64,000 bases of DNA from contig NZ_JBHRTA010000030.1 in the NCBI RefSeq assembly GCF_042646065.1, positions 124,001 through 188,000 of the forward strand, written 5' to 3'. Within the stretch, counting starts at the first letter, position 1. The number at the start of each line of letters is the position of its first letter. This DNA is from Parapedobacter deserti (GTDB lineage: Bacteria; Bacteroidota; Bacteroidia; Sphingobacteriales; Sphingobacteriaceae). Made by a program: the position numbers and the translations under genes. Shown here piece by piece: positions 44,740 through 53,309 of this stretch. A model generated the notes under the pieces. The model did no database searches. It was not told the DNA's origin and saw only the letters and a program-made list of their open reading frames with translations.

Positions 44740-44748
44740 TTATCCACA
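44740..44748 (+). other. perfect DnaA-box match
   Basis: TTATCCACA, the classical DnaA-box nonamer, ten bases after the third repeat. One such match is expected by chance about once per two windows of this size (both strands), so alone it means little. Confidence 0.35.
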
Positions 44749-44770
44749 GGAGGAACAGCAAACTGATGGT

Positions 44771-44801
44771 ACGTAACGACGTTTTTCCGGTGACGATTGC
44801 G
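44771..44801 (+). promoter_or_regulatory. direct-repeat regulatory motif, copy B
   Basis: ACGTAACGA, eight bases, CGGTGACGATTGCG; 26 of 31 positions match 34844-34874. It lies 41 bases before operator 2 and 211 bases before the SusC start. Confidence 0.5.
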
Positions 44802-44841
44802 CATTTTAGCGAAGAGCGCAATCTGTGTTATTATGATGCTC

Positions 44842-44867
44842 TGCAATCGTTGCCGGTATCGTTTGCG
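44842..44867. promoter_or_regulatory. LacI-type operator 2 (imperfect palindrome)
   Basis: Left arm TGCAATCGTTGCC, right arm GGTATCGTTTGCG; nine of 13 arm positions pair. The right arm with the following TAG is identical to operator 3. It lies 145 bases upstream of the SusC of pair 3. Confidence 0.7.
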
Positions 44868-45012
44868 TAGTTTTTTCTAAAGTATCAGTGGCATTTGCTA
44901 TTGCAAATACGCTAAACTTGCAACGTCGCGTCTTGACAATCAGGTGTGGCTGCTGACGTTTGCGTAATAATGCGAACGGCTAAACCAAGTATAAACTATA
45001 GTAAATCAAATC

Positions 45013-48000
45013 ATGAGGAATTATGTACTGTTAATTGTTGTGCTTTTGATAACCATTGGCCACAGCGGTTATGGCCAGGATGCAGTAAGCGGGACCGTTA
45101 TCGATCAGATGACCCAAACCGGCATCGCGGGCGTAAGTGTTTTGGTTAAAGAGACGGGCGCAACCGTACAAACGGATGAGTCTGGGCGGTACCGCATTCA
45201 GCTTCCTTCGGGCCGTACGGGTGTTACACTGGTGTTTCGGTATATCGGGTACCGGACGCGGGAAGAAACCGTTACATCAGGGCAGACCGTCAATGTCAGC
45301 TTGGAGCCTGAAGAAAATGTATTGGAAGAAGCCGTGGCCATAGGCTATTCCACGGTGAGCCGCCGCGACCTGACCAGCGCCGTGTCGTCGGTGAATGCGA
45401 AACAGCTGAGAGATATTCCGCTGAGTTCGGCAGCCGAGGCCATTACCGGCCGCTTAGCCGGTGTGCGGGTAACCACTACGGAAGGCGCTCCGGGGGCGGA
45501 AGTTCAGATCCGGGTGCGGGGGGGTGGATCGATTACGCAGGACAACTCACCGTTGTACATTGTTGACGGGATTCAGGTTGAAAATGCGTTGTCAATCCTC
45601 TCGCCGCAAGAAATCGAATCCATCGATGTACTTAAAGATGCCGCCTCTACGGCAATTTATGGAGCTCGGGGCGCAAACGGAGTGGTAATCATTACCACGA
45701 GAGGTGGTATGAACATGAAAACCCAGGTGACTTATAATGGCTTCGGCGGCGTGAGGCACATCACCAACCAATTGGACGTTATGCGTCCGTATGACTATAT
45801 ATTATATCAGTACCAAGCTTATCATTTGAATACCGATGAGCAGACACGCAATGCTTTCCGCGACCGCTACGGCCGCTGGGAAGACCTTGAACTGTACCGA
45901 GACATGCCGTTTGTGGATTGGCAGGATGCCGTGTTCGGACGTCAGGCGCGGAACCAGACACATATTTTAGGACTGGTGGGCGGCAGCGACAAGACGTCGT
46001 TTAATTTTAACCTGAACCATACCGATGAAGAGGGGATTATGCTCCACTCAGGTTTCCAGCGTACGCTGGCTTCGTTGAAGTTTAACCATAAGGCGAGCGA
46101 ACGCCTCGACGTGGGATTCAGCGTGCGGTACAGCAAGCAGCGGACAGATGGGGTGGGCACATCCGCTACCGGCACACAGAGCAACAACCGGCTGCGAAAT
46201 GCCGTACGCTTTATGCCGTTCATTGCACCAGGTATGGAGTCCATCGTCGATGAGTTTGATCCGGATTTTGCCAATCAGACCAACCTCGTCAATCCGGTCG
46301 TGCTGGCCAACGATGAGGTACGCAACCAGTACCGCGACGACGTGATATTCAACGGAAATGCAAGCTTTAAGCTGACCAAGGATTTGACGGCGCGGACTAC
46401 CCTGGGCATTAACCATACGATGCGGAAAGATAACCGCTTTGCCGGCGTTTCCACTGGTCTGGCCCGGCAGAACAATAATCAGCCCGTGGTCAACATGGGT
46501 AACGGCGAGTCCCTTTCACTCACCAATTCCAATACGCTGACTTACCGGAAGGCGTTCGGTCAGCACCGCGTTCAAGGCATGTTGGGCCATGAAATCTACC
46601 AGATTGAAACTAAAAACCAGTCGATGGAGGTAAAATGGCTTCCGGTAGACATCTCGCCGGAGGAGGCGTTTGCGGGTATCCAGAAGGCGACACCTGCAGA
46701 CGGCATGATCCAGACACCGCCCTCGACCAATTGGTCTGAGCATCGGCTATTCTCGCTCTTCGGACAGTTTAATTACAGCTACGACGATAAATACATGGCT
46801 ACGTTGACGGTAAGACGGGATGGCTCTTCGCTGTTTGCCAGGGAAAACCGGAACGCATTTTTCCCTTCCATGGCGCTGGCATGGCGGGCTTCCGAAGAGC
46901 AGTTCATGGAAGGTACCAGCGACTGGTTGTCTGACCTGAAAGTCCGCTTCAGCTACGGTGCAGTGGGGAACAACCGCATCGGTATCGATCTATTCAAGAC
47001 CATGTTCGGTGTACACAACAGTTATTCTTACGCTTTCGGCGAGTCGATCACACCGGGCTTCGCACCCCTGTCGCTGTCAAACACCGGTCTTAAATGGGAA
47101 ACCACCATATCCCGTAACCTCGGCCTGGACTTTGCCGTGCTGAACAACCGAATCAGCGGTTCAATTGATATCTATAAGAACAGCACCAGAGATCTGCTGC
47201 TTGAAGCGCGGGTTCCGGCCACCAGCGGCTATGCTACCCAACTCAGGAACATCGGAGAGACGGAAAACAAAGGGCTTGAAATTCAGTTGAGCGGAACGGT
47301 GGTGCAGAACCGCAATTTTACGTATCAGAGCCAGTTCAATATTTCATTTAACCGGAATAAAATCGTTAGCCTGGGTATAGATTCCGACGGCCGGCCGTTG
47401 ACGTATTACCTGGAACGTGCCGGCTGGGTAAGCAGTCAGTTTGAAGACTTTATCGTACAGGTGGGTGCACCCGTTGGCCAGTTTTACGGTTACGTGACGG
47501 ACGGCTTCTATACCGTTGATGATTTTAATTTTAACCCTACCACCCAAAGTTATACGTTAAATGAGGGCATACCCAGTACGCGCAATGTTGCATTGGGAAA
47601 TCGCGACCCGATGCCGGGCGACCTGAAACTGAAAAAACTGAGCGATGACGGAGAACCGATGATTAACGCCAGTGACCGGACGGTACTGGGTAATGCCCAG
47701 CCGAAGTTCATCGGTGGGATGAACCATCAATTTGCCTATAAGAATCTTGACCTCAGTATATTCCTGAACTGGTCTGTGGGTAATAAAGTGTACAACGCCA
47801 ATAAAATTGAGTTTACCACCCAATACCTCTACCGGGACAATAACATGCTGACCACGGTGAACGACAGGTGGCGCTGGTTTGATGACAACGGCGTGCGGGT
47901 GACCGATCCGGAAGCACTGGCGGCGATGAATGCCGGTACCACCATGTGGAGCCCACCGATGGGCCCGTATTTCCTGCATTCGTATGCAATAGAGGATGGC

Positions 48001-48246
48001 TCGTTTTTACGCATCAGTAACCTCACGCTGGGCTATTCCCTGCCCCAAGACCTGATGCGCCGCGCACGCTTGTTTTCGAATGTGCGGATCTATGCCACGG
48101 TGAACAACCTTTGGACGATAACCGGCTATAGCGGCTACGACCCGGAAGCTAACACCAGAAGGGGCAATCCGCTGACCCCGGCGGTCGACTACGCCGCTTA
48201 TCCGAGAAGCAGATACATGTTAGCCGGAATCAATGTTACATTTTAA
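45013..48246 (+). CDS. SusC/RagA-type TonB-dependent transporter (pair 3)
   Basis: A 1077-residue importer. Signal peptide to HSGYGQ (about 22), carboxypeptidase-D-like domain (VSGTVIDQMTQTGIAGVSVLV), a more typical TonB-box region (EEAVAIGYSTVSRRDLTSAVSSV), plug (ITGRLAGVRVTTTEGAPGAEVQIRVRGG, DNSPLYIVDGIQV, IESIDVLKDAASTAIYGARGANGV) and barrel ending YMLAGINVTF. It follows the signal-rich 449-base region that has a LacI-type operator, and its SusD starts 12 bases after the stop. It heads the PL1/CE8 unit, so pectin oligosaccharides are the likely cargo (inference). Confidence 0.96.
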   Translation: MRNYVLLIVVLLITIGHSGYGQDAVSGTVIDQMTQTGIAGVSVLVKETGATVQTDESGRYRIQLPSGRTGVTLVFRYIGYRTREETVTSGQTVNVSLEPEENVLEEAVAIGYSTVSRRDLTSAVSSVNAKQLRDIPLSSAAEAITGRLAGVRVTTTEGAPGAEVQIRVRGGGSITQDNSPLYIVDGIQVENALSILSPQEIESIDVLKDAASTAIYGARGANGVVIITTRGGMNMKTQVTYNGFGGVRHITNQLDVMRPYDYILYQYQAYHLNTDEQTRNAFRDRYGRWEDLELYRDMPFVDWQDAVFGRQARNQTHILGLVGGSDKTSFNFNLNHTDEEGIMLHSGFQRTLASLKFNHKASERLDVGFSVRYSKQRTDGVGTSATGTQSNNRLRNAVRFMPFIAPGMESIVDEFDPDFANQTNLVNPVVLANDEVRNQYRDDVIFNGNASFKLTKDLTARTTLGINHTMRKDNRFAGVSTGLARQNNNQPVVNMGNGESLSLTNSNTLTYRKAFGQHRVQGMLGHEIYQIETKNQSMEVKWLPVDISPEEAFAGIQKATPADGMIQTPPSTNWSEHRLFSLFGQFNYSYDDKYMATLTVRRDGSSLFARENRNAFFPSMALAWRASEEQFMEGTSDWLSDLKVRFSYGAVGNNRIGIDLFKTMFGVHNSYSYAFGESITPGFAPLSLSNTGLKWETTISRNLGLDFAVLNNRISGSIDIYKNSTRDLLLEARVPATSGYATQLRNIGETENKGLEIQLSGTVVQNRNFTYQSQFNISFNRNKIVSLGIDSDGRPLTYYLERAGWVSSQFEDFIVQVGAPVGQFYGYVTDGFYTVDDFNFNPTTQSYTLNEGIPSTRNVALGNRDPMPGDLKLKKLSDDGEPMINASDRTVLGNAQPKFIGGMNHQFAYKNLDLSIFLNWSVGNKVYNANKIEFTTQYLYRDNNMLTTVNDRWRWFDDNGVRVTDPEALAAMNAGTTMWSPPMGPYFLHSYAIEDGSFLRISNLTLGYSLPQDLMRRARLFSNVRIYATVNNLWTITGYSGYDPEANTRRGNPLTPAVDYAAYPRSRYMLAGINVTF

Positions 48247-48258
48247 CCAGCATTCGTC

Positions 48259-50115
48259 ATGAAGAAATACATTTTAAACCGCCATATTCCATCCATCGCG
48301 CTGGCTACCGCCATCTTGCTGGCCATGCCGTCCTGTGAAAAATATCTTGATGTGCGTAACCCGTCGAACCTCTCGCAGGACGCGGTATTCAATAGCGTTT
48401 CGTATACCGCGTCTGCAGTCACCGGCATTTATAACCGGTTGATGGGCGACGACGGCTACGGCAGCCGCTTGTCCATCATCTATCCGCAGTCGGCCGATGA
48501 CTTCAAGACGTCTGGCAGCTATAATCCGCTGGACCGCCGAGGTATCAGCGAATATGGCGTGGCACCACAGAACACGGAGCTCAATAATCCGTTCCGTCAA
48601 TTATATGAAGGCATCGAACGGGCTAATATCTGTATAAAATACATTCCACAGTCTTCATTATATGCCGATGGAACACCGGCAGAACAAGCCCAGATGCGTA
48701 AATTCCTGGGGGAGGCGCTGACGTTGCGGGCGTGGTTTTTCCACGAGCTGATCCGTAATTGGGGGGACTTGCCGGCTCCGTTTGAACCAGCGGCCGACAT
48801 TCCTGATCTGTACCTGGAAAAGACCGACCGTGATGTGATCTACGATCAGGTGCTTGCCGATCTGGAACAGGCCGTCGAATTGATTCCCTGGCGGTCTGAA
48901 AGCAATGACCCGTCTACACGGATTACCAAAGCAGCAGCCAAAGGCATCAGGGCTCGCATCGCGCTGGCGCGGGGCGGCTACTCCTTACGCCGGGAAACCC
49001 GTAAAATGGAGCGCCGGGCCGACTACCTGACCTATTACGAGATCGCCCGGAAAGAATGCCGGGACATCATCGAACAGGGCGAACATCAGCTGAACCCAAA
49101 TTTTGAGGATGTTTTTAAATCGCTCCACGGTAGGTCAAGTCTTGATGCCACGCGCGAACTGATTTTTCAGGTAGGGGCATTCGGCGGAAACGCACGCACC
49201 GATAGTAAACTGGGATACGGCAATGGCTTGAGGCAGCATACCAATTCCAACTATGGTTATGCCAATGGAGGCGTGCGGGCTATACCCACATTCTTCTACG
49301 AATTCGGCATAGGAGACACACGCCGGGATGTTACCCTGGGACTTTTTGAGTTGGATGCGGCTGACAATAAGCCCATACAGCAGGCAACGAACATGACAGA
49401 TGCCAAGTACCGCAAGTATTGGACGAATATCCATGACCAATCGCAGAGCTTGGGTATTGACTGGCCATTCCTGCGCTATGCCGATGTGCTGCTGCTTTTT
49501 GCTGAGGCAGACAACGAGGTGAACGGCGGGCCGTCTGCGGAAGCCGTTAACGCCCTGCGCACCGTACGGGTGCGTGCCTACGGCGGCGATGAGGGGCTGA
49601 TTGGCGGTATTCCGGCGGACAAAGAAGGTTTTTTTCAGGCTATTGTGAAGGAGCGGCTGCTGGAATTCGGCGGGGAGGGTATCCGGAAATATGACTTGCT
49701 GCGCTGGAACCTGCTCGAGACGGTGCTGGATGAGACCCGCGAGAAGCTTCGGCAGTTTAAAGACGGTGAAGGAATCTATGCAGCGGTACCGCAGTATATT
49801 TACTTTAAGCTGGGGCCGTTCCAGAACACGGGGGCTTCCGAGGAATTGGAAAGCGTGGAGTTTTATGGAGGCGGCATCAATGAAGCGTACTTCCAGCCTA
49901 CGCCACTCTCGGCCCCGGATGGTTATACCCGGGTGAACTGGCGCCAGGCGGTAAACAGCGGCTATATCTATGGGCGGGACGACGCGGGAAATCCGTCCGG
50001 AAGCGGCTATGCCATCCACTTTACCCCTGGGCAGAGCGAATTGTTGCCGATCTACAGCGAGATTGTGTCGGAGAATTTTCGGCTTGAGCAGGACTACGGT
50101 TATCCTCAACATTAA
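48259..50115 (+). CDS. SusD/RagB-type lipoprotein (pair 3)
   Basis: A 618-residue lipoprotein, larger than average for SusD. Lipobox AMPSC with mature start EKYLDVRNPSNLSQDAVF. Helical repeats include GEALTLRAWFFHELIRNWGDLP and AAAKGIRARIALARGGYSLRRETRKM; C-terminal blocks are LRYADVLLLFAEADNEVNGGPSAEAVNALRTVRVRAYG and VKERLLEFGGEGIRKYDLLRWNLLETVLDETRE. The mid-region insert (about 255-330) explains the length. The next gene begins ten bases later. Confidence 0.95.
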   Translation: MKKYILNRHIPSIALATAILLAMPSCEKYLDVRNPSNLSQDAVFNSVSYTASAVTGIYNRLMGDDGYGSRLSIIYPQSADDFKTSGSYNPLDRRGISEYGVAPQNTELNNPFRQLYEGIERANICIKYIPQSSLYADGTPAEQAQMRKFLGEALTLRAWFFHELIRNWGDLPAPFEPAADIPDLYLEKTDRDVIYDQVLADLEQAVELIPWRSESNDPSTRITKAAAKGIRARIALARGGYSLRRETRKMERRADYLTYYEIARKECRDIIEQGEHQLNPNFEDVFKSLHGRSSLDATRELIFQVGAFGGNARTDSKLGYGNGLRQHTNSNYGYANGGVRAIPTFFYEFGIGDTRRDVTLGLFELDAADNKPIQQATNMTDAKYRKYWTNIHDQSQSLGIDWPFLRYADVLLLFAEADNEVNGGPSAEAVNALRTVRVRAYGGDEGLIGGIPADKEGFFQAIVKERLLEFGGEGIRKYDLLRWNLLETVLDETREKLRQFKDGEGIYAAVPQYIYFKLGPFQNTGASEELESVEFYGGGINEAYFQPTPLSAPDGYTRVNWRQAVNSGYIYGRDDAGNPSGSGYAIHFTPGQSELLPIYSEIVSENFRLEQDYGYPQH

Positions 50116-50125
50116 TTGATTAGCT

Positions 50126-51793
50126 ATGAAACAGTTGAAAATAATGAAGCTGGCGGGCCGATTTTTCATCGTAATGATGTTGTTGGCAGCATGTAAGGAG
50201 CAAGACGAATTGTTTAAGGAGTTCAGGCCCGATCGCATGTTTATGCCGGCCGGAGAAATAAGCGCGGAAAGTGGCGAAACGGAAGTGAAGCTTACCTGGA
50301 AGGAAGCGCTGAACACGGACGCCGCTCCCACCTATACGGTGGAAATAGCGAAAGATTCACTTTTCAGCGAGGCAGCGCTGCTCACGCTGCAGACGGATAC
50401 CACCGGCATTGTGTTGACCGATGAGCAACTGGAAGTACGTGAAAAGTACTTCGCCCGTGTGCGGACCAATGAAACGGTGGGCATACCTGCATCCAAGTGG
50501 CTGCATAGCAACGGATTTAACATCCGGGGCAAGCAGCTGTTCATGCCCCCCAATGAGCAGACAGACTTGAAAGATACGTGGGTCATCCTGAAGTGGCGGT
50601 ATGACGAGACGGTGACCCAGGTGGTCATCTCCGAATTCGAGAGCATTGAAGGCCCGGGCCGGCCGGTGCAACACATCGACCTTGACGAGGAGGCCGTGGC
50701 AAACGCTACGCTAACGGTGGGGAGCCTAAAGCCGCAGACCAATTATGGAGCTATTTTAATGGCCGGTAATACGCAGGTGGGTGACATCACATTTACCACG
50801 CAAGAACCCAGTATGTTTACCATTGAGATAACGCCTGATGATGATTTAAAAGCCGTCGTGGAAGAAGCTTCCGATCAGGATGTAATCGGCCTCCACCCGG
50901 GCACATATGTGGCTACGGAGGCAGTTACCACGTTGATGAAGAAGCAAGTATCCCTCGTATCTGTCTCAGGCAATCCCGCTGAAACCATCATCCATACCAG
51001 AGGATTTGACCTGCGGGGAGACGGTGCGGGTATCGTTCTCCGAGATGTAACGCTTGACATGCTGGCGGTAGACGGCACTTATCTTATTGACCTGAAGGGC
51101 GAAACCTCAGATGGCGGCGCTGCCCACTTCAGTTCCATCACCATAGCGGGCTGCGTGGTTCAACGCGTCGGGCGCGCGCTGATACGCGGAAGCCGGGCCG
51201 GAAACCGTGAACACCAGATTGATTTCATCCGGGTAGAAAACAGCATCCTGCAGGACAATGATACGGATTATGCACTGTTTGAGATCCAAAAACTGGGGAT
51301 GAACCAATTTGAGGTGATCAATTCCACGATTAACCGGGTGAGCAACAACATGCTCCGGTATGACACTAACATCGGGCAGCCCGCGGCGTCAATTGTGTTT
51401 GACCAGGTAACCATCAACGCCTTCGGAAGCAACAACCGGCGCCCGTTATTCGATATAAACACGCCAGCTAACATTGTGGTAAGGAACAGCGTGCTTGCCA
51501 ATTCAAAATGGGCGTCAGTTCGGTACCCATCACCCACGGTGCATAATGAATTATTGCGCAGTGGAAATGGGGCGACGGCGCGGTTTGAATACGTCAACCT
51601 GCATAACCTGATGAACAGCGCCCAACCGCCCGACGAGCTCAGCCTTCCTTCGTCAGTGGAGCAACAGGGTGTGCTCCGGACATCACTGCCGTGGGGTTAT
51701 GGAACGGATAATTTTGCTTTCCCTGCCGGTTCGCCCTTGTTAACCGCCAGTGGCTCGGCTGGACCAATAGGTGACCCAAGGTGGAATCCCTGA
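50126..51793 (+). CDS. DUF4957/DUF5123-type surface lipoprotein
   Basis: A 555-residue lipoprotein (lipobox MMLLAAC, Cys near 23; a second possible start at 50144). Two Fn3-like units (about 35-130 and 130-225) precede a parallel beta-helix-like region (about 230-440: VIGLHPGTYVATEAV, GAGIVLRDVTLDM, RVENSILQDNDTD, VINSTINRVSNN) and a C-terminal part with VVRNSVLANSKW and FPAGSPLLTASG. The architecture matches proteins found just after SusC/D in pectin loci of gut Bacteroides, where they are candidate glycan-binding proteins. No catalytic residues are identifiable. Its end overlaps the possible upstream extension of the PL1 gene. Confidence 0.78.
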   Translation: MKQLKIMKLAGRFFIVMMLLAACKEQDELFKEFRPDRMFMPAGEISAESGETEVKLTWKEALNTDAAPTYTVEIAKDSLFSEAALLTLQTDTTGIVLTDEQLEVREKYFARVRTNETVGIPASKWLHSNGFNIRGKQLFMPPNEQTDLKDTWVILKWRYDETVTQVVISEFESIEGPGRPVQHIDLDEEAVANATLTVGSLKPQTNYGAILMAGNTQVGDITFTTQEPSMFTIEITPDDDLKAVVEEASDQDVIGLHPGTYVATEAVTTLMKKQVSLVSVSGNPAETIIHTRGFDLRGDGAGIVLRDVTLDMLAVDGTYLIDLKGETSDGGAAHFSSITIAGCVVQRVGRALIRGSRAGNREHQIDFIRVENSILQDNDTDYALFEIQKLGMNQFEVINSTINRVSNNMLRYDTNIGQPAASIVFDQVTINAFGSNNRRPLFDINTPANIVVRNSVLANSKWASVRYPSPTVHNELLRSGNGATARFEYVNLHNLMNSAQPPDELSLPSSVEQQGVLRTSLPWGYGTDNFAFPAGSPLLTASGSAGPIGDPRWNP

Positions 51794-51819
51794 AACGGTG
51801 CAATAGGGAGGTAGCTATC

Positions 51820-53298
51820 ATGAAGAATCAAGTATGGACAATAGCCCTTATCGCCATCGTGCTGATGGCCTGCAAGAGAGGCGGCGCTACCGGTGATGAC
51901 GACAACGGTGGTCCGGACGTGCTGGACCCTGTGGTGGAGGAGGCGCTGGCTTTTCCCGGTGCGGAAGGATTCGGGCGCAATGCCACGGGCGGCCGGGGCG
52001 GAAAGGTGCTGTTTGTAACCAAACTGGCGGACGACGGCACGCCGGGAACCCTGCGGCATGCCATCAACCAGAGCGGGGCACGGTACATCCTCTTCAAGGT
52101 GGCTGGCAACATTGCACTGGAATCGCCCTTGCGGATACGCAACGGCAATGTCACCATCGCCGGACAGACCGCGCCGGGAGACGGGATATGCGTGCAGAAC
52201 TATCCGGTAATCATTCAGGCCGACAATGTGGTTGTCCGCTTCATGCGCTTCCGCATGGGTGACAAGGGAGAAGCCGAGGGCGATGCGCTGGAAGCGCGCG
52301 GGCAGAAGCAGATCATTGTGGACCACTGCTCCATGAGCTGGTCGACCGATGAATGCGTATCGATGTACAACAATGAGTACACCACCTTGCAGTGGTGCAT
52401 CATCTCCGAAAGCCTGCGCAATTCTGTGCATGAGAAGGGTGCCCATGGCTACGGCGGCATCTGGGGCGGCCGCTATGCATCGTTCCACCACAACCTGCTG
52501 GCACATCACGACAGCCGTAACCCGCGCCTGGGCGAGACGGCAGGCAGCGCTTTTGCACTGACCAACTTGACGGACGTCCGGAACAACGTGATCTATAACT
52601 GGGATGGCAACAGCATGTACGGCGGGGAGGCAATGAACGTAAACATCGTGAGCAACTACTACAAACCGGGCCCAGCCACCCGAAGCAGCCGCGCGGAGCG
52701 GATCATCTCCATTGACAAAAACAGCATAGCCGGTACCGAGGTATATGACGTGTGGGGCAAATTCTACATCGAAGGCAACCACGTTGCCGGCAGTATGCGG
52801 GCAACGGACGACAATTGGACATACGGCGTATACAACCAGTTCCATAGTCGGTATATGCCAGTAAGTGAGCCGGATAAGGCAGTGATGCGGGTGGCCGAAC
52901 CGCATGTGCATGACATGGGTGCCGATAACGGCGTCGAAGCGCAGACCGCCGCGGCGGCCTATGAAGCGGTGCTCGCCCATGCCGGTGCCAGCTTGAGGCG
53001 GGACGTATTGGATGCTCGGGTGGTGCAGGACGTACGGAACGGGGGGTATACCCATGAAGGATCGCGCGGAAGTACCAACGGCATCATTGACTCGCAGGAA
53101 GACGTCGGCGGCTGGCCGCTCTTGCGGGGAGGGGAATACCCGGCGAACCAGTCGGGCGATGGCATTGCGGACGAGTGGAAGCTGGCCAAGGGGCTCGACC
53201 CCGCCAAGTTTCAGGCTAATGGCCGCGATTTGAGTACGGCGTATGACAACCTTGAGGTGTATATCAACAGTTTGGTGGAAGCGGTGGTGAAACGGTGA
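51820..53298 (+). CDS. PL1 pectate lyase lipoprotein
   Basis: Cuts de-esterified homogalacturonan by beta-elimination with calcium. Start placed at ATG 51820, preceded by GGGAGG, because it gives a lipobox (VLMAC) at once; the frame reaches 51781 within the previous gene. The 492-residue protein shows AFPGAEGFGRNATGGRGGKVLFVTKLADDGTPGTLRHAI, TIAGQTAPGDGICV, FMRFRMGDKGEAEGDALEARG, CSMSWSTDECVS and HDSRNPRLGE with the likely catalytic arginine near 231. The end SGDGIADEWKLAKGLDP and LEVYINSLV are typical. It shares its PL1 fold with the 2168-residue protein but lacks any add-on domain. Confidence 0.93.
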   Translation: MKNQVWTIALIAIVLMACKRGGATGDDDNGGPDVLDPVVEEALAFPGAEGFGRNATGGRGGKVLFVTKLADDGTPGTLRHAINQSGARYILFKVAGNIALESPLRIRNGNVTIAGQTAPGDGICVQNYPVIIQADNVVVRFMRFRMGDKGEAEGDALEARGQKQIIVDHCSMSWSTDECVSMYNNEYTTLQWCIISESLRNSVHEKGAHGYGGIWGGRYASFHHNLLAHHDSRNPRLGETAGSAFALTNLTDVRNNVIYNWDGNSMYGGEAMNVNIVSNYYKPGPATRSSRAERIISIDKNSIAGTEVYDVWGKFYIEGNHVAGSMRATDDNWTYGVYNQFHSRYMPVSEPDKAVMRVAEPHVHDMGADNGVEAQTAAAAYEAVLAHAGASLRRDVLDARVVQDVRNGGYTHEGSRGSTNGIIDSQEDVGGWPLLRGGEYPANQSGDGIADEWKLAKGLDPAKFQANGRDLSTAYDNLEVYINSLVEAVVKR

Positions 53299-53309
53299 AA
53301 GGAACACGT

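Larger units (their letters stand above)
44564..45012. other. 449-base divergent intergenic region
   Basis: Packed with signals described separately: minus-strand promoter (44594-44624), three 11-base repeats (44698-44729), DnaA-box match (44740-44748), direct-repeat motif copy B (44771-44801), LacI-type operator 2 (44842-44867), an inverted repeat ATTTGC/GCAAAT (44893-44908) and a half-site CTGACGTTTGCGTA (44953-44966). No good -7 box for the SusC gene was identified; TAAACTTG at 44913-44920 is closest. Confidence 0.65.

Noticed and set aside
44577..44846. 89-codon minus-strand open frame in the 449-base intergenic region
   Set aside because: It runs through the 11-base repeat array and the DnaA-box match, shows no family pattern, and would place the promoter of the next gene inside it.
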